Assembly (NCBI GenBank): GCA_013396525.1
Contig: VWYX01000391.1
Coordinates: 597,345 to 661,344 of the forward strand
Length of the DNA stretch: 64,000 bases
Source: Chaetorhynchus papuensis
Lineage: Eukaryota; Chordata; Aves; Passeriformes; Rhipiduridae
Direction of reading: 5' to 3'
The notes beneath the pieces are model-generated. The model was not told the DNA's origin, ran no database searches, and saw only the letters and a program-made list of their open reading frames with translations. This document shows, piece after piece, positions 1 through 12,500 of the stretch (positions within the stretch are counted from its first letter, which is position 1; the number at the start of each line of letters is the position of its first letter). The translations under genes and the position numbers were made by a program.

Positions 1-38
1 TCTTTTATTTGCACCATTTTTATGGTGCAAATAAAAGA
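1..38. repeat. Perfect hairpin palindrome, 17-bp arms, 4-nt loop
   Basis: Positions 1-17 (tcttttatttgcaccat) are the exact reverse complement of 22-38 (atggtgcaaataaaaga), separated by four T. A perfect 17-bp inverted repeat with so short a spacer is very unlikely by chance in 64 kb. It lies on the window edge, so the structure could continue to the left; on the right the pairing cannot be followed past 38. It could be a fold-back made by template switching, the joined ends of a small DNA transposon, or a transcribed hairpin. I see no target-site duplication or family signature that would decide. Confidence 0.9.
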
Positions 39-3000
39 GTCTAAAATTTATCTTTTCTACATGACAATGACAACATTCATGCACATACCTATGAAATGGG
101 AGTAATCAGAATTACACTCCCTCTTACAGTGCTTTGAAATACATGTGTTTAAGAGATACTTTTTTATTAATTTTTTCCCTGGATTTCAGGCAACTGAGAG
201 TCCTGCTTTTCAGCATTTTAAGTTATCAGTCACTAATGCTAGGAAGAAAATATTTTCCCAAAGACTGTTAATTCCAGCTTTGAACAAGCACAGAAATTTA
301 GCGAAGGGAGGTGATAAGAGCGATTCAGCTCCTGCCTTCCCCATCCCTGGGGGCTGCAGCACTCACAGGGATTTCCCGTGGCTGTGTCCCTCTGTCCATC
401 CCTCTCTCCACCCACGCTAGGCTGTGTCCCCACACGATGCATTCTGGCCCCAGCACTGAACTATGGAGGGTCCTCCACGAGGCACACGGAGAGCTCCCCT
501 CAACCACAACAGCCTTGAACTGCCCCCCTGCTTCTGCCTCCCCTCCGCTTCTGGCTCTTGTTCCCCTGAGTGTCTCCAGCTCTGGTGGCTTCCTCTTAGG
601 TGAAATTCACCTTTAGGCAGGAACTCCATCCCCTTTGCCCACCTTCAGGAAAGCTTTCCACAACCAGAAAGCTCACTGTGTGCTGCAGGATGTGCCAAGA
701 CTGTATTTGTCTCCCACATGGGATTTATCTGATCTCCTCTAGAGTGAAACTCTCTGTTCACAGATATAATCCATTCCCACTGCTAATAATAATCACAAAG
801 TGCCCCTTCCCAGGAGGTCAACATGTGAAACAGTGGCAAAATGATTGGACAACTGCATAAAGGAGTTCATGGAGGCGCAAGGATGTCAAGACAACCTGAT
901 GTGTGGAAAGCCCCCGGACGGCAGTGCCAGAAGCTGGCAGTGTGTAGGAATCCCAGTTCCACACAGAAACAGCCAGGAGGGCTGTGCTCACCATGGGCTC
1001 CCAGCAGAAGAGGCCCTGCTCCATGAGGACCAACGTGGCAGCTGGGAAACTTGGGAGCAACAGCCCAGGGAACTGCAGTAAATTAGATTTACTGAAGGCT
1101 CACAGTAACAAAAAGTAACAGGGACACACTGGCTTTGAACATCCTGTTCGTTCACAGGTTTCTGTAGGGATTTCTGCATCCCCCCTGGTCAGTTGTCCTC
1201 ATGCATTCATTTAACTCATGGCACGTCTGACAGCTCGAAGTCTTTTGCTGACGTTCTGCACCACAATCAAATCAAAACTTCCTTCCCAGTTTACTGCAGA
1301 CCCAGTGTTTTGTTCTGCATGAAAGAATAACCCTTATACAATGTATTGTATATCTACAGCACGAGTCTAAAAATATATTTCCTTTCCTGTCTGATTTTTC
1401 GCTAGATATAATTATTGTTATTATTATTATTATTAGTTTCTGCCAGGGAACCCTCCTCCTGCCTGAAAGTCTCTACAAAACAGCTTCTGTTGCTACTTCA
1501 GGAGAGTGCCCTCATGTAAAGGTACTGTGTGCCAGCAGAGTTGCATCTGTCTCCTGAACAAAAAAAAACCAAGACAATTAAAACAAAAGGAATATTTCCC
1601 TCCCCTGGCATAGCTGTAGCCCCATGAGGGAGTCTACAACACTGTTCTGAGGGGTCTGAACACTTCCTCTCCTCAGCCAACACTCAGAGATATTCTACAG
1701 CATAAACCAGCCTGCAAAGCGGGGATCTCGTTTGTAGTGAGGAAAAGTTCCTCCATCCACCTCTGAATATTTAGTGTTAATTCCTTATAATAAATTGATA
1801 TAGCTGAGTAAACCTTTAGTAAATGTTACAAATGTACCCACGATCTCTGTAAATTCCTGCTCCTCTTCTCTGTTTTTTCTCATTAATAATTTCTCGTGCT
1901 GTTGCTTCTCCTTGCCTCTGTTCCCAAGCCCTCGTTTACAGACTGTTTTGTTGTTTTACAAGACTTAGCCATCTTTCCCAAGACTCAATCCATTTTCACA
2001 TCAGCTACACTAATTGGCAACAGACCTGACACTTTTCTTGATTAGAAGTTAAAACACTTAGAACAAAGCTCTAAACCTTTAAAAAAGAAAAGGAAAAATG
2101 CAGTAAAGAAAATGTCCTCAATTAAATACTCTTTAAATGGAATTCTCCAGGAAGCAGAAGAAGACGGAAACCAAATTGTGAAAGACCACCCTGTTGTAGT
2201 GTTATTTAAATCCCTGGGGGTTTTATTTAAGAATCTGAGTGTTCTGGGCTATAGTCTCAAAGTACTTCAAGCTTTTAAAGATATATAATATTTGTTCTAT
2301 TGCCATGTAAATAGTTTCTCTCTTCAGATAACTTCAAAGCAGTGCAATGTTAGCTCTGTCGATAAAGATGCTGATGTTTAAATGTTTTCACAAGTTATGA
2401 TAAAATCTGTATCACATGAGGTAGATGTCATTTCTTTGTTGATTTGTAACTCAAAAGTTAGTAGAGAAAAATACACGAGAAATCACAGGTTTGTAAATTT
2501 GGTATTGGTACACAGATACAGCAGTACTTGGTACTGATAGAAAACACGAATGAAGGCTGGTTATTTCTGCAGCTGGCAGACAGTAGCATTGCTTTAGGAA
2601 CGGTGCCTGGATGGGCCATCATTTTGATCATGTTATTATCACATATTCCAAAATTTTGTATTGTGTTACAGTAGAGAATAAAACCAGCTAAAGAAAAAAA
2701 AAATGAAGCACTTAAATTTGGAAGTTGAGTTTAGTCTGCTTATAAGCATGCTTTGTGGAGGGTTTCTTTATGGAGATTTTGCTTCTCAAAATATTTCAGG
2801 TTTTATTCTGATTAGCAACAAACCTGGTAGGGTTTGGTTTATATTTTTTTATCGTTGCTGTTTGTGGGGTGCAGGATAGGGTGTGAACAATAAAAAGCAT
2901 CACAAGGAGAAAAAAAGCCATGAACTGATTCACCTAAAAAATCTTATTTTTGATGAGTTTTACATCAGGTTTCTTTAAGCTGTAAATGAGTGCGAACCCT

Positions 3001-4786
3001 GTCTATTACATCATGTTCCCATCTGAGAATCCAGAGCAAAGACTTGGCACTTGTGGACATCCCAAGAGCTGGCACAGGGCCTGAGCTGTGTGACCCTGGG
3101 GCAGTCACACCCTGTACACACTGTAGGACTGTGTCTGTTTGATCTAGTCTCAAATGAAGAAGGTAATTCTTCAATTTAAATCTGACTTAAACTTGTTTCA
3201 TGCATCTAAAGACAGCGTTCATGTTGGCATCTTTGCAAGCTTGGAGCCCTATTAGATTAGTTAAATGGTTTGCTGGTTTATTTAAATATTTTCCATATAT
3301 TCCAGACTGCCAGGGGAGGGAAGCAGCCAGAAGCAATCCCATGGACAAGGAATGAAGTGATATGTACACATCAGTCTGACTTTTCTTGCAAGGGCAGTGC
3401 AGTACAAACACTCCCTACTAACAAGAGCTTGCAAGTGCACAAGGTCAGGGCTTTGCAGAGCAGCTCCGAGCATCTGCACCTGACAGGAGCTGTTTGGTAG
3501 CAGCACTGCCACAGCAAGGCCTTGGGAAGGAGAGGAGGGAACAGGTAACACTCCTGACTCCTGGCCCTGCAGCCAAGAACCATCCCCTGAACTGCACCCA
3601 TGGAAGGTTAAGATGTCCCTTAGAAGAAAAGCAAAAAGAATCCTCAGCACCACATGCTAAGAAACTGTAAGATTTCTTCTTGAGGAGAATTTGCTGCCTG
3701 GAGGACCTACACTAATACAGATTTTTTGGACCATGACAAAAACACATACACCTTTTTTTCCCCCCAAATGGGACGATATTGCACATGCATAACAACAAGA
3801 AATGTGTTGCAAAGTAAATTATGTAAACAAAGAAGTCAAATTGCATGAGCAAATGCATTGAAATGAGCAGAAAATGGCTCAGTTAACACCTCTCCTTCCA
3901 GCTCTTTTAATTGCTCCAATCCCTAAAACGTGTCTTCAGTACTGCAGGAAAAATAGTACTGGTTTAAACAATGCTGAAAGGACTCTCTTAGCAAGATTTT
4001 CCAAAGTAATGCAGGAATAAATATAGTAGAGAGGAAGCTTGTTAGACTTTAGAAACAAGTTTAGTAAAGAAATGTTTGAAACAGAAATTATCAGTATGTT
4101 TTCCTTTTTATACCCACTCAGATTGTTAATTATATCGTGAGGATTTTCTACTCCTTTCTACTCAGTCATGAGCACTTTCCCCTCACAAATTAGGAAACAA
4201 GAAGATGCAGAGGACTTGGGTTTAGCTTAGGTTTGTTCAAATTGAAGCTGGTTGAACAGTTCTTACCAATTTCTACTGTGATGTATTATTATTCCTGTGT
4301 TGGACACCACAGAAGAATCCATCACTCATACATGAATTTTAAATACTGATGTTCATCAACATTCTGTTCAATTAAGTGGTATATTCTCTGGTTTCTGCTT
4401 TTCAAAACCTCCATTTATAACTCTACAGCAGAACTAAGGAGAATTCTGGGCTTTTGTTAGAATTATACCAGATGGTTGATGTAAAGCTGGAGATACAATC
4501 TCATTTGCCACAGAATTCTTTAAGAGTTTTCCATAGAGATATCAGGCAAATGGTACTAATCCTTCCAGTGCTCTTTGTGTGTGTCAGACATCATCCAAAC
4601 CGTAGCTCAAGGAATGTGCCAATTCACTCGAGGAGGAAAGATGATCCCTTCTGGTACAAGAGCCTGAACCAGGCAGGACAAAGGAGAAAGAGTGACCTCT
4701 CCTGGCACCGTGGAAAATCTAAAGCTGTTTCCCATCAGAAGCAAAAGTATTTGGAAGGAAGAAACGAGTTGGATTTGAACAAATAA
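39..4786. other. Non-coding stretch, no gene seen
   Basis: AT-rich, CpG-poor single-copy-looking sequence. Open frames are short (the longest about 120 codons), lie on both strands and show no domain. The part from about 300 to 1100 is somewhat richer in G+C but poor in CpG, so it is not a CpG island. The only repeats noticed are an ATT microsatellite at 1411-1435 and short A runs. Nothing here supports an exon. Confidence 0.6.
1411..1435. repeat. ATT trinucleotide microsatellite
   Basis: About eight near-perfect ATT units with one interruption (attattg, then tta units). Likely length-polymorphic. Confidence 0.8.
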
Positions 4787-4801
4787 TTTTTTTTTTTTTT
4801 T
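4787..4801. repeat. Poly-T run of 15
   Basis: Fifteen consecutive T. It could be the reversed A-tail of an old retroposed copy on the minus strand, but no recognisable transcript-derived sequence adjoins it, so it is treated as a simple homopolymer. Confidence 0.8.
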
Positions 4802-7800
4802 CAAACGTAAACATTATTCATCTCACAGGGAAATTCAAATCCTCACCTGAGTTTAGGAGTTCCATAACAATGAGCAGGCAATGAGCTGACAGTTTGGTAA
4901 AGTTTAATGAGGATAATTATTAATAAAAACCAGCTAACATGCCCTGAAAAAGCTTTCTGTTGGGCTTTGTGTGATCATTTGGCCTAATTATTTTTGATGT
5001 TTTGCCCATCAAATAACGAATGTGCAGCTTGTGAAATGTCAGATATAATTAGAACAAATAAAGCTGTGGCATGAACATCCAAAAAGCCTCCAACACCTAT
5101 TAGCAAAAATTCTCCTTAGGAGCCATTTACACAGCACCAGCAGCAGCATTTCACAGGTAGGAGAGCTGGCATGGAGGTAACAGACAAATTTTGAAGTCAA
5201 ACAAAAGTTCTTGAGAGATTGTAGACAGATAATAGCTCTCTGTGTTTTGTTAATGGTGTCCGTTTACAAATCTTAGATAAGTGCCTTAATTTCACTGGGA
5301 TTCAGTGATAAAACAGGGCCATAAGAATAAGATTTTTTATTTCTCTTCTCATCTTCCATAGAGTAACATATGTGACATCTCTGCTAAGTTGAATAGTGAT
5401 TTCCTGAATCCCTGTTGGAGTCAGTTAAAGGTATAGAATACACGTGGACAACACAGGATATTGAATTCAATGCTCCAATCAGCCTTGCTCTGTGTGTTCT
5501 GTGTTGCTGTGCGGTTACTGCTCCAAGGCTCACAGGTTGCTTAGAAGACCCCCCCGCCTTTCCTCTCTTCACAAGTGCTCAAGACAGCATCCCCTTTCCA
5601 GTGGAGCAGAAATTATGTGCTCATTTGCACCACCACCTGACCAGCATTGCTTTTAATTAACCGATTACCCTACTTGTGTGCCTGACATGCAACCAGTATT
5701 CGTTTGGAAGAGCACAGAAAAGCCAGGTTAAAGAAATAAGCATTGCTGTCATGTAACTCTGTTCTCAACCTGCAGTGGGAACATCTGGGAATTTAGATCA
5801 AACAAAATATCCAAGATATTTTTGATCTAGTCAAACTCAAGTAAGGAGATATGTGAAAAACCCTATGATGTCAAAAATGCTGGAGCTATTTAAGAAAATA
5901 AGATCCCTGAGGTTCAGCCACAGAATTCTCCATTGAATACCAGGGTCCGAGATCTAGACAAGAACAGAGCAGTGAGAACTGAACAATGGAAAAAGATGTG
6001 CAGCTTGGAATTTACTCCTTTCCATCACAAATCACAGTGTTTAAAGATAAATCTATGATTCAGTTCAAGAAACATCTTTCTCTTCTTTCTCCCAGTGCCA
6101 GGCAAACATACACACACATATATTATTATGGTAATGCAACTTTTGAGGAAGCCATGGCTACAGCTCAACCTCCACAGCTCCAATTAGCCTCTTATCCATC
6201 CAAAGAAAATACCTTTCATACGTATTTCATCAAGTTTTGAATATTTCCACCATGATGCCTCAGCATTCAGGGGGAAATTCTCTTGCCCTGTTGAGCTTGG
6301 TCAGCAGGTTCAGAGCTGTGTTTCCTGGTGCCTCCCTGTGGGTGAGCACCCTGCAGCACCCACCTTGCACTGATGTGCAGGATTTCTGAGGTGCAGAAAT
6401 TCAGCTCCTGCCCGGGGTCCAAGCAATGCAACCACAAAGCCATTCAGGACAATATCTTTGAGCTCTTCAAGAACACCACCAGGAAAAAAAGCTGCTATTC
6501 TGGCTAAACAGGAAGTCAAAGAATATTGCCAAAAGAAGTAAGAAATCAGACTGTTTGAAACACTACTGGATGCGCCGAGATTCCTGCCGTTATGGAGAGG
6601 AATCTTGTGGTCAGAATTATACTGGGGACCAGTGACGCTGATTCTTAACAGAAATGGGGAAGAGGGGCCAAGAGGAAACAAGGAAAAGGGGTATGAACGT
6701 AGAACTTTTCCATTAGAGAAAAATACTTAACACCGGCCACTGGAAAAATATTATGAAACAAAACGCCAGAAATCTTTCCAAGATTGTCCTGACACATCAT
6801 AAAACACAGAGTAGATCACAAAGACTCTGAAGCCTTCTGTCTGCAACTGTACCCTGAACCAGTTACAATATTTTATCATACTCTCCAGTGCTGCTAGAAA
6901 TCAAAAATTGATATACCATCCAACCTAAACAAGATGCAGCAATCTGCATTCATTCAAAAATTATTTTAAAAATTATAGAAACCAGCCGTAGATGACAAGA
7001 GGTACAGATTGATATTGCTGCCATCAGCAAGAACTACAGCTAAACCACAAGAAAGAAAATAAATTCTATTAAAAGCAATCAATCATATGCAAAATCAAAT
7101 AAAGCAAGCATATTACTCTCACGCTGCCAAATACAGCCTGTCAAGCACAGAAAGTTCTAATGCAGGGCTCTGTGCTGAAACCAGCTGTGATTCCTATGAC
7201 ACTGAGATCCAGGAGGGATGGGGGAAGATCATCCCTGTCATTTGCAGTTGCCAGAACAAACATTAAGCCAAGAGGAATGAAGACTGTGCAATAACCAGGG
7301 CTTATCCAGTTTTCCCATTTCTGGAATTTGCAGATACTAATCCAGTGACATTCTGTTCAGCTTTGTCTCTTTTCTATATCGAAAGGCAGCTTTTTCAAGT
7401 AGCAGTGACTGCTCAGAACTGGTTTGCACTGCCAATTTAGTCTTCTGCATCTCTTTAGTTACACAAAACCAACGTATGAATATTAAATTAAGGTCATGTT
7501 CCTACGTCATTCTTGCCATTCTATACTGAGTATTTGGAAATAAGCATTCAGGGGTTAAAGTCAACTGCTATTTAGCAATTGTGTAACTGCATAAGAGAGA
7601 GATTTCTCTTCAGCTTCTCCCAAAAGACAATGCTTGTCAATGTTCCCATGATGGAGTCACTGTGGGGAATGATCTGAGTGAGCTGATCCACCTTACAGAA
7701 TATCCTACATTTTGAGTCCATGACAGAGAGAGAAGCAGCTGCTTTCCCAAAATAGCTAAAATCATGCTCTGGCACGGCTGCCTCTTCCAAATGTTTCTGT

Positions 7801-9573
7801 GATTTTTGTCTGCTTTTGATCTGAGTGATGGAATAATTTTCATTGAAGCTGTTGTAGTAAATTTCAGCCCTCCCTTGTTTGTCTTTAAAACGTGCAATCT
7901 TTAAAACACACACACAAGCTTTCCAATCAGATATTTCAAAGAACGCTATTTTATTTGTTTCTTTGTGGGATTTTTTAATCCCAGCAAGGAATAAAATAGG
8001 TAACAATTTTTTAGTACATTTTATCAAAGTAGGAATGAAAGAGCTAGGGAATTATCTGTGATGTATCATAATTCTTTTCTGAGATAATTACAAAAAAATT
8101 GCCAGGCATTCAGGTAATTTCAGGTTCCCTAAATGCATACAGATGGTTGTCTCTGAGCTACTGCACTTTGAATTTCAAGGAAAACAGCCTCTGTTTGCCC
8201 CGAACTGCTGCTCTGCTCACAGAATATATTAGATATCAAATTTCAGATGCCTCTTTCTTTAATAAAATGACACAGACAGTCCAATCCAGCAAAATTCTGC
8301 ACTTAATGGCCTCTTAAGCCATTCAGTGCTTTACATAAATTGATCAGGTGTATGTGAGGTGATTCCCACAGCAAAAACAGTCTCTCTGGCAATTTCAAAA
8401 ATGTACAGCAATGAGGAACTTTTCATTTAGCATCCAAAAAAAGACCATTTCAGCACCAGCCATATGAGTCCCTGCAGCGACTGAGAGCAAAGAAAGGTAG
8501 ACTCTCATCACATGTTTAGGCTGGGCGACAAATGAGTAACAAAACCTAGAACCAGAGTAACACTTTCCTAAATACCGCCATCCCCTCGGTATTTGGAGGG
8601 CACCCATCACTCACTGCAGCTGGGAAAGCAGTGACCATTTCCTGACCAGAAATGTGGAGTGCAGAGCTCAGCTGCTGTGCCAGCACAGTCCTAACAAGGA
8701 CATTCAAAGGTGTGAAAATGCCACAGGGTCTGGGGGAATGTTCAGGGTCACGATGCTGATGCTGGAGGGGCATTTACAGAGATGGGTTAAATCCAGCAGT
8801 CAGAACCCTCAGACATGAGGGGTCACCTGGTTCAGTAAGGAACTCTCCTCCACCGCAGCACTGCGCATTTTCCTAAGAGTGGTTCTGCAGACCACAGCCA
8901 GCATGAGGATATCTGACCACTCCAACAGTTGAGAGGAGCAGGAGAACCATCATGAATTTTCATCAGCCAAGATAATTGGGTCTTCTGCCAGGACTGACTT
9001 CCTCCCTGCATCTCTCACAAAACTGGGAGCTACCAAGGTTCAGAATACGCTTACTCTTGAAACATTAATCCATTTCATTCATGCAATACCCTGTGTAGGG
9101 ATACATTTTCTGTGAGAAAAAAGTTACAACCCAGCTTTTCTATGTCTCCTGTAGCAGCAGGACATCATGGAGCAGGCAGAGCAACCACAGTCTTTGAAGA
9201 ACTGTCTGGATTGGCAGACCATGCTCTCTCAATTCAGAAGGAAAAACCCATGTCTACTGTGTGCTACATTCTGGTGCCTCCCCCCAGTGCTAACTTACTT
9301 CAGCCCCTGGAAAGGGCAGATCACAACCTGCTGCACTCCATCCCTTATCATCTCATCCCTAAGGCATGACTGTGAATGTTTGGTGGGTGGTAAGTGGCTA
9401 AATTCATTAGTGGTTACAAAATATGTTGTGATCCTCAGCTGGAAAGATCTGCGTAACTGCGAAATAATGTATTATTTGCTTTGGCAGTAGCACTCCTATT
9501 TTGATTCTGGCAGTGAATAATTGGCAATTGCTTGGCCAAAGATAGACATCCAAAAATAATACTCACCAATGCC
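4802..9573. other. Non-coding stretch with a homeodomain-motif-rich part
   Basis: No gene seen. The part at about 4890-5060 is very AT-rich with several TAATTA/AATTAT cores and looks like the kind of sequence found in vertebrate conserved non-coding elements; this is an impression, not a result. A 151-codon minus-strand frame at 7572-8027 has no recognisable domain and a composition expected from AT-rich DNA, and it is not called as a gene. Confidence 0.5.
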
Positions 9574-9592
9574 AAAAAAAAAAAAAAAAAAA
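9574..9592. repeat. Poly-A run of 19
   Basis: Nineteen consecutive A, one of the two longest homopolymers in the window. The sequence before it has no recognisable mRNA-like frame and I found no flanking direct repeats, so a retrocopy tail cannot be claimed. Confidence 0.85.
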
Positions 9593-12500
9593 CTAGAGCA
9601 AAAGAACCAATTATTTAATCACAGAAACTATTTTCATATAATGAATAAAATATTTTAAAAAAGTATATGATAGAAAAGATACACATTTGAAGGCATCCAT
9701 GATATGGGTTTTGGTCATACTGAAATAGATGTGAGGAATTAGAAGTATTCTACTGTATTTGTTGAGCTGCAATCATCTCTGTTTTGCTCTGTTCGTGTTG
9801 TGCTGTGCACATGCCCTCCAAACAAGGTCGGGCTAGTGGAGAATGCCCCTCACTTCCCCAGCCCAGGTTCTCAGCTTGGTTTAGACAGGTGAAACTTCAC
9901 TTTAACTGTCATGGATTTATGTCTAAATCATTCGTTTGTCATCTAATTTAACTTTTATGAGGAATCACTTTAAAAACTGAAATAATTCACTTGTAATTTG
10001 AATTTTTATGAAAGATTAATGTGGTTAAGAAAAAAAAAGTTCAAAAGATAGACTCACTCAGAACTGTCTGTTTAAGATTATATAGAAATCCAATCAGTTA
10101 CATTCTCTGCTCAGACTGAACCTGCACCAAGTTTCCCAATAACTTCCTAAGAAGGTTTTATTTAATCAAGAATAAGTTCCATGGAGCCCCAAAGGTCACA
10201 TTTTAGAAGGATTATCTGACCTAGACTTTGTATAAAGCAGATGGCTCTGCTTTATGGCAATTAGTAAGCAGGAACTGTGGTATCTGGTTATATCTTCTGA
10301 TTCTCTGTTTATATGAAGTTATGTGAAACTGGAACCTCTTTGAAAGTCAAGCTGTGTGGAAACCATTTAAGACTATTTCATTTCTAATTATAGGCTTGAT
10401 AAAGCCATTTTCATGCACGAGTAGGATCAATGCAGAGACTGTCAAACTTGTGAACATCCATCCATTGGCAAGTGGTCTCACTCTTTCAAAAGCTATCATG
10501 AAGATAACCTTGACATGGGGAATTGGAATCTCACTTTAAAGAAAATGTGAACCCTATGTACAAAGTTTACATCAATCTTTCCCTGCAGCCTCAGAGTAGC
10601 AGCAAACTTGCATATTTATTAGCAAAAACTGAGTTTGAAACTTAATTTTTTACTCCCTTTCATTTCCCATTCATCCACAAATACTTACATTTCCACTGCC
10701 CAGAACAGGAGACTAAATTGAACTCTTGCTAGGCTCCCACACAGATGCAAGGAGGGCTGGTTTGCCAGGGCAGTCACAAAGAGAAATGGGCATTTTTCTC
10801 CCCCTGACCTCTGGGCACGTGTGGCCAGCTCTGCCACAAGTGGCATGAGCTGCCTCTTCTCCAAAGGAGTGAATGCACAGACGAAGTGTAAACATCCTGA
10901 ATAAATGATTTCATGGTACAGTGGGAGAAAGGAACCAATAACAAATGATGAGCGAAAGAGGTCCAGGGCAATTTGTGGCATACATAGAATGTAAACACTT
11001 CTACAGTGTAATCAATAAAATGTATTCCTAACACGTATTAAAGCCCAAAGACATCTTAGAACAGTGTTGATGGAATAAAAAAAGAGAAAAGTGGTAACTC
11101 TGTGATCATAATCCATAGTAAGACTAAAATGGGAGGTGCTGATAATGAATTTCACCTAAATTTCTTGCAAAGTATATCAAAGTTGAAACTAAACCTAAAA
11201 ATTACATCTGATCTTCCTGTACTTCCACGTGTTCATAGTTCCACATCACAGAAGACTTGGGCACAGACACAACCGAAATTGGTGGAGTCTCCCTAATTTA
11301 AGGTTACCACCCACATCTGAGTGATACCAGTGAGCCAAATGGGCTTAACCCCCAAAATCTTTACAAGGAAAAACAACTTTTAAGAGTACATTTTATAATC
11401 ATTTAATCTACCATAGCCTGTTTCACAGCTGGGAGTTGGCTAAGGGCACATGGGAACAGGAACTATTTGGCCTAACCTGTTGGTATCACCTTGTTAAAAC
11501 ACAGTAACTTAAACACTTCTCACCTTCTGACTAACAGTTGAGTCAACGTGAGTCTTGCTTAGTTTTCCTCCAAATCAGCTAATTTCATTTATAATTAGTT
11601 AGATTATTGGTTTCACCGTTTGTTTCTCCTATGCAACTCTCTCCTTCAGAGCTGTTTCTCCTGTATTAGCACATGTAAGCTTTCCTGACATCCTGCGTGT
11701 AATGGATTCTATCACTTTCTGCTGGCTTAAGGAGTTTCTTCAATTACTCTGAGCAGGAGGAAAGGTGACACTTCCTTTGCACAGTGTGTAGCAACGAAAA
11801 CACAAAAAAAAAAAAAATCAGCTCTATCACAATATTCCCAACTATCAGAAAACAGAATCCATGTAAAATAGGACACAAAAACATAGTCCTCCAATCTAAG
11901 CGTGAAACTAGGCAGTGAGCAAAATTTAAGTTTTGGGATGAGAGAAAAAGAGAAAGAAGGATATAACCTCTGGCTGATTCAGATGAATGAAGGTGGCTGC
12001 AATACTGCCCTGATGTCAGATCTAAACACCTGCAGTTCATCACCTTTGCACACAGAGTTACACACGTGCACTCTGTGCCTTGGCTTTACTCAGCCTGGCC
12101 CTTCCCTGCTCTTTCTGACATTGTGAGCTCTATAAAGAGTTTTTGTCTGATTTTGAAAAGTACCTGAAGATGGAAACTGCTTTTGTAAGGCCAAAATGGG
12201 GGTCAGCCCTCTCTAACTGCACATCCTGGAGGTACCCAAAGAACTTCACATGCTTATCATCTGTGCCTTCTGGAACATGTAGAGTGAACTCCGACTCCAT
12301 GAACTGCAGCCTGCCAGAAGTTAAACACGTGGCCCTTTCTTGCTCCCTGAGCACTCCCACTGCAGTCCTGGTGCTCCGAGTCAGCAGTGGCACCGGTATG
12401 AAAATGATACTCAGGTGCTTAAGGGCTTACGGGCTCAGGGACAAATCTGGAAAGACACTAAACAATTGCAAGAAATTGCAATCAGGGTGCAGTTCTGAGC

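Noticed and set aside
7572..8027. 151-codon minus-strand frame
   Set aside because: No domain, no recognisable family and a composition expected from AT-rich DNA; this length is reached by chance in 64 kb over six frames.
9112..9592. Possible retrocopy ending in the A19 run
   Set aside because: No recognisable mRNA-derived frame before the tail and no flanking direct repeats found.
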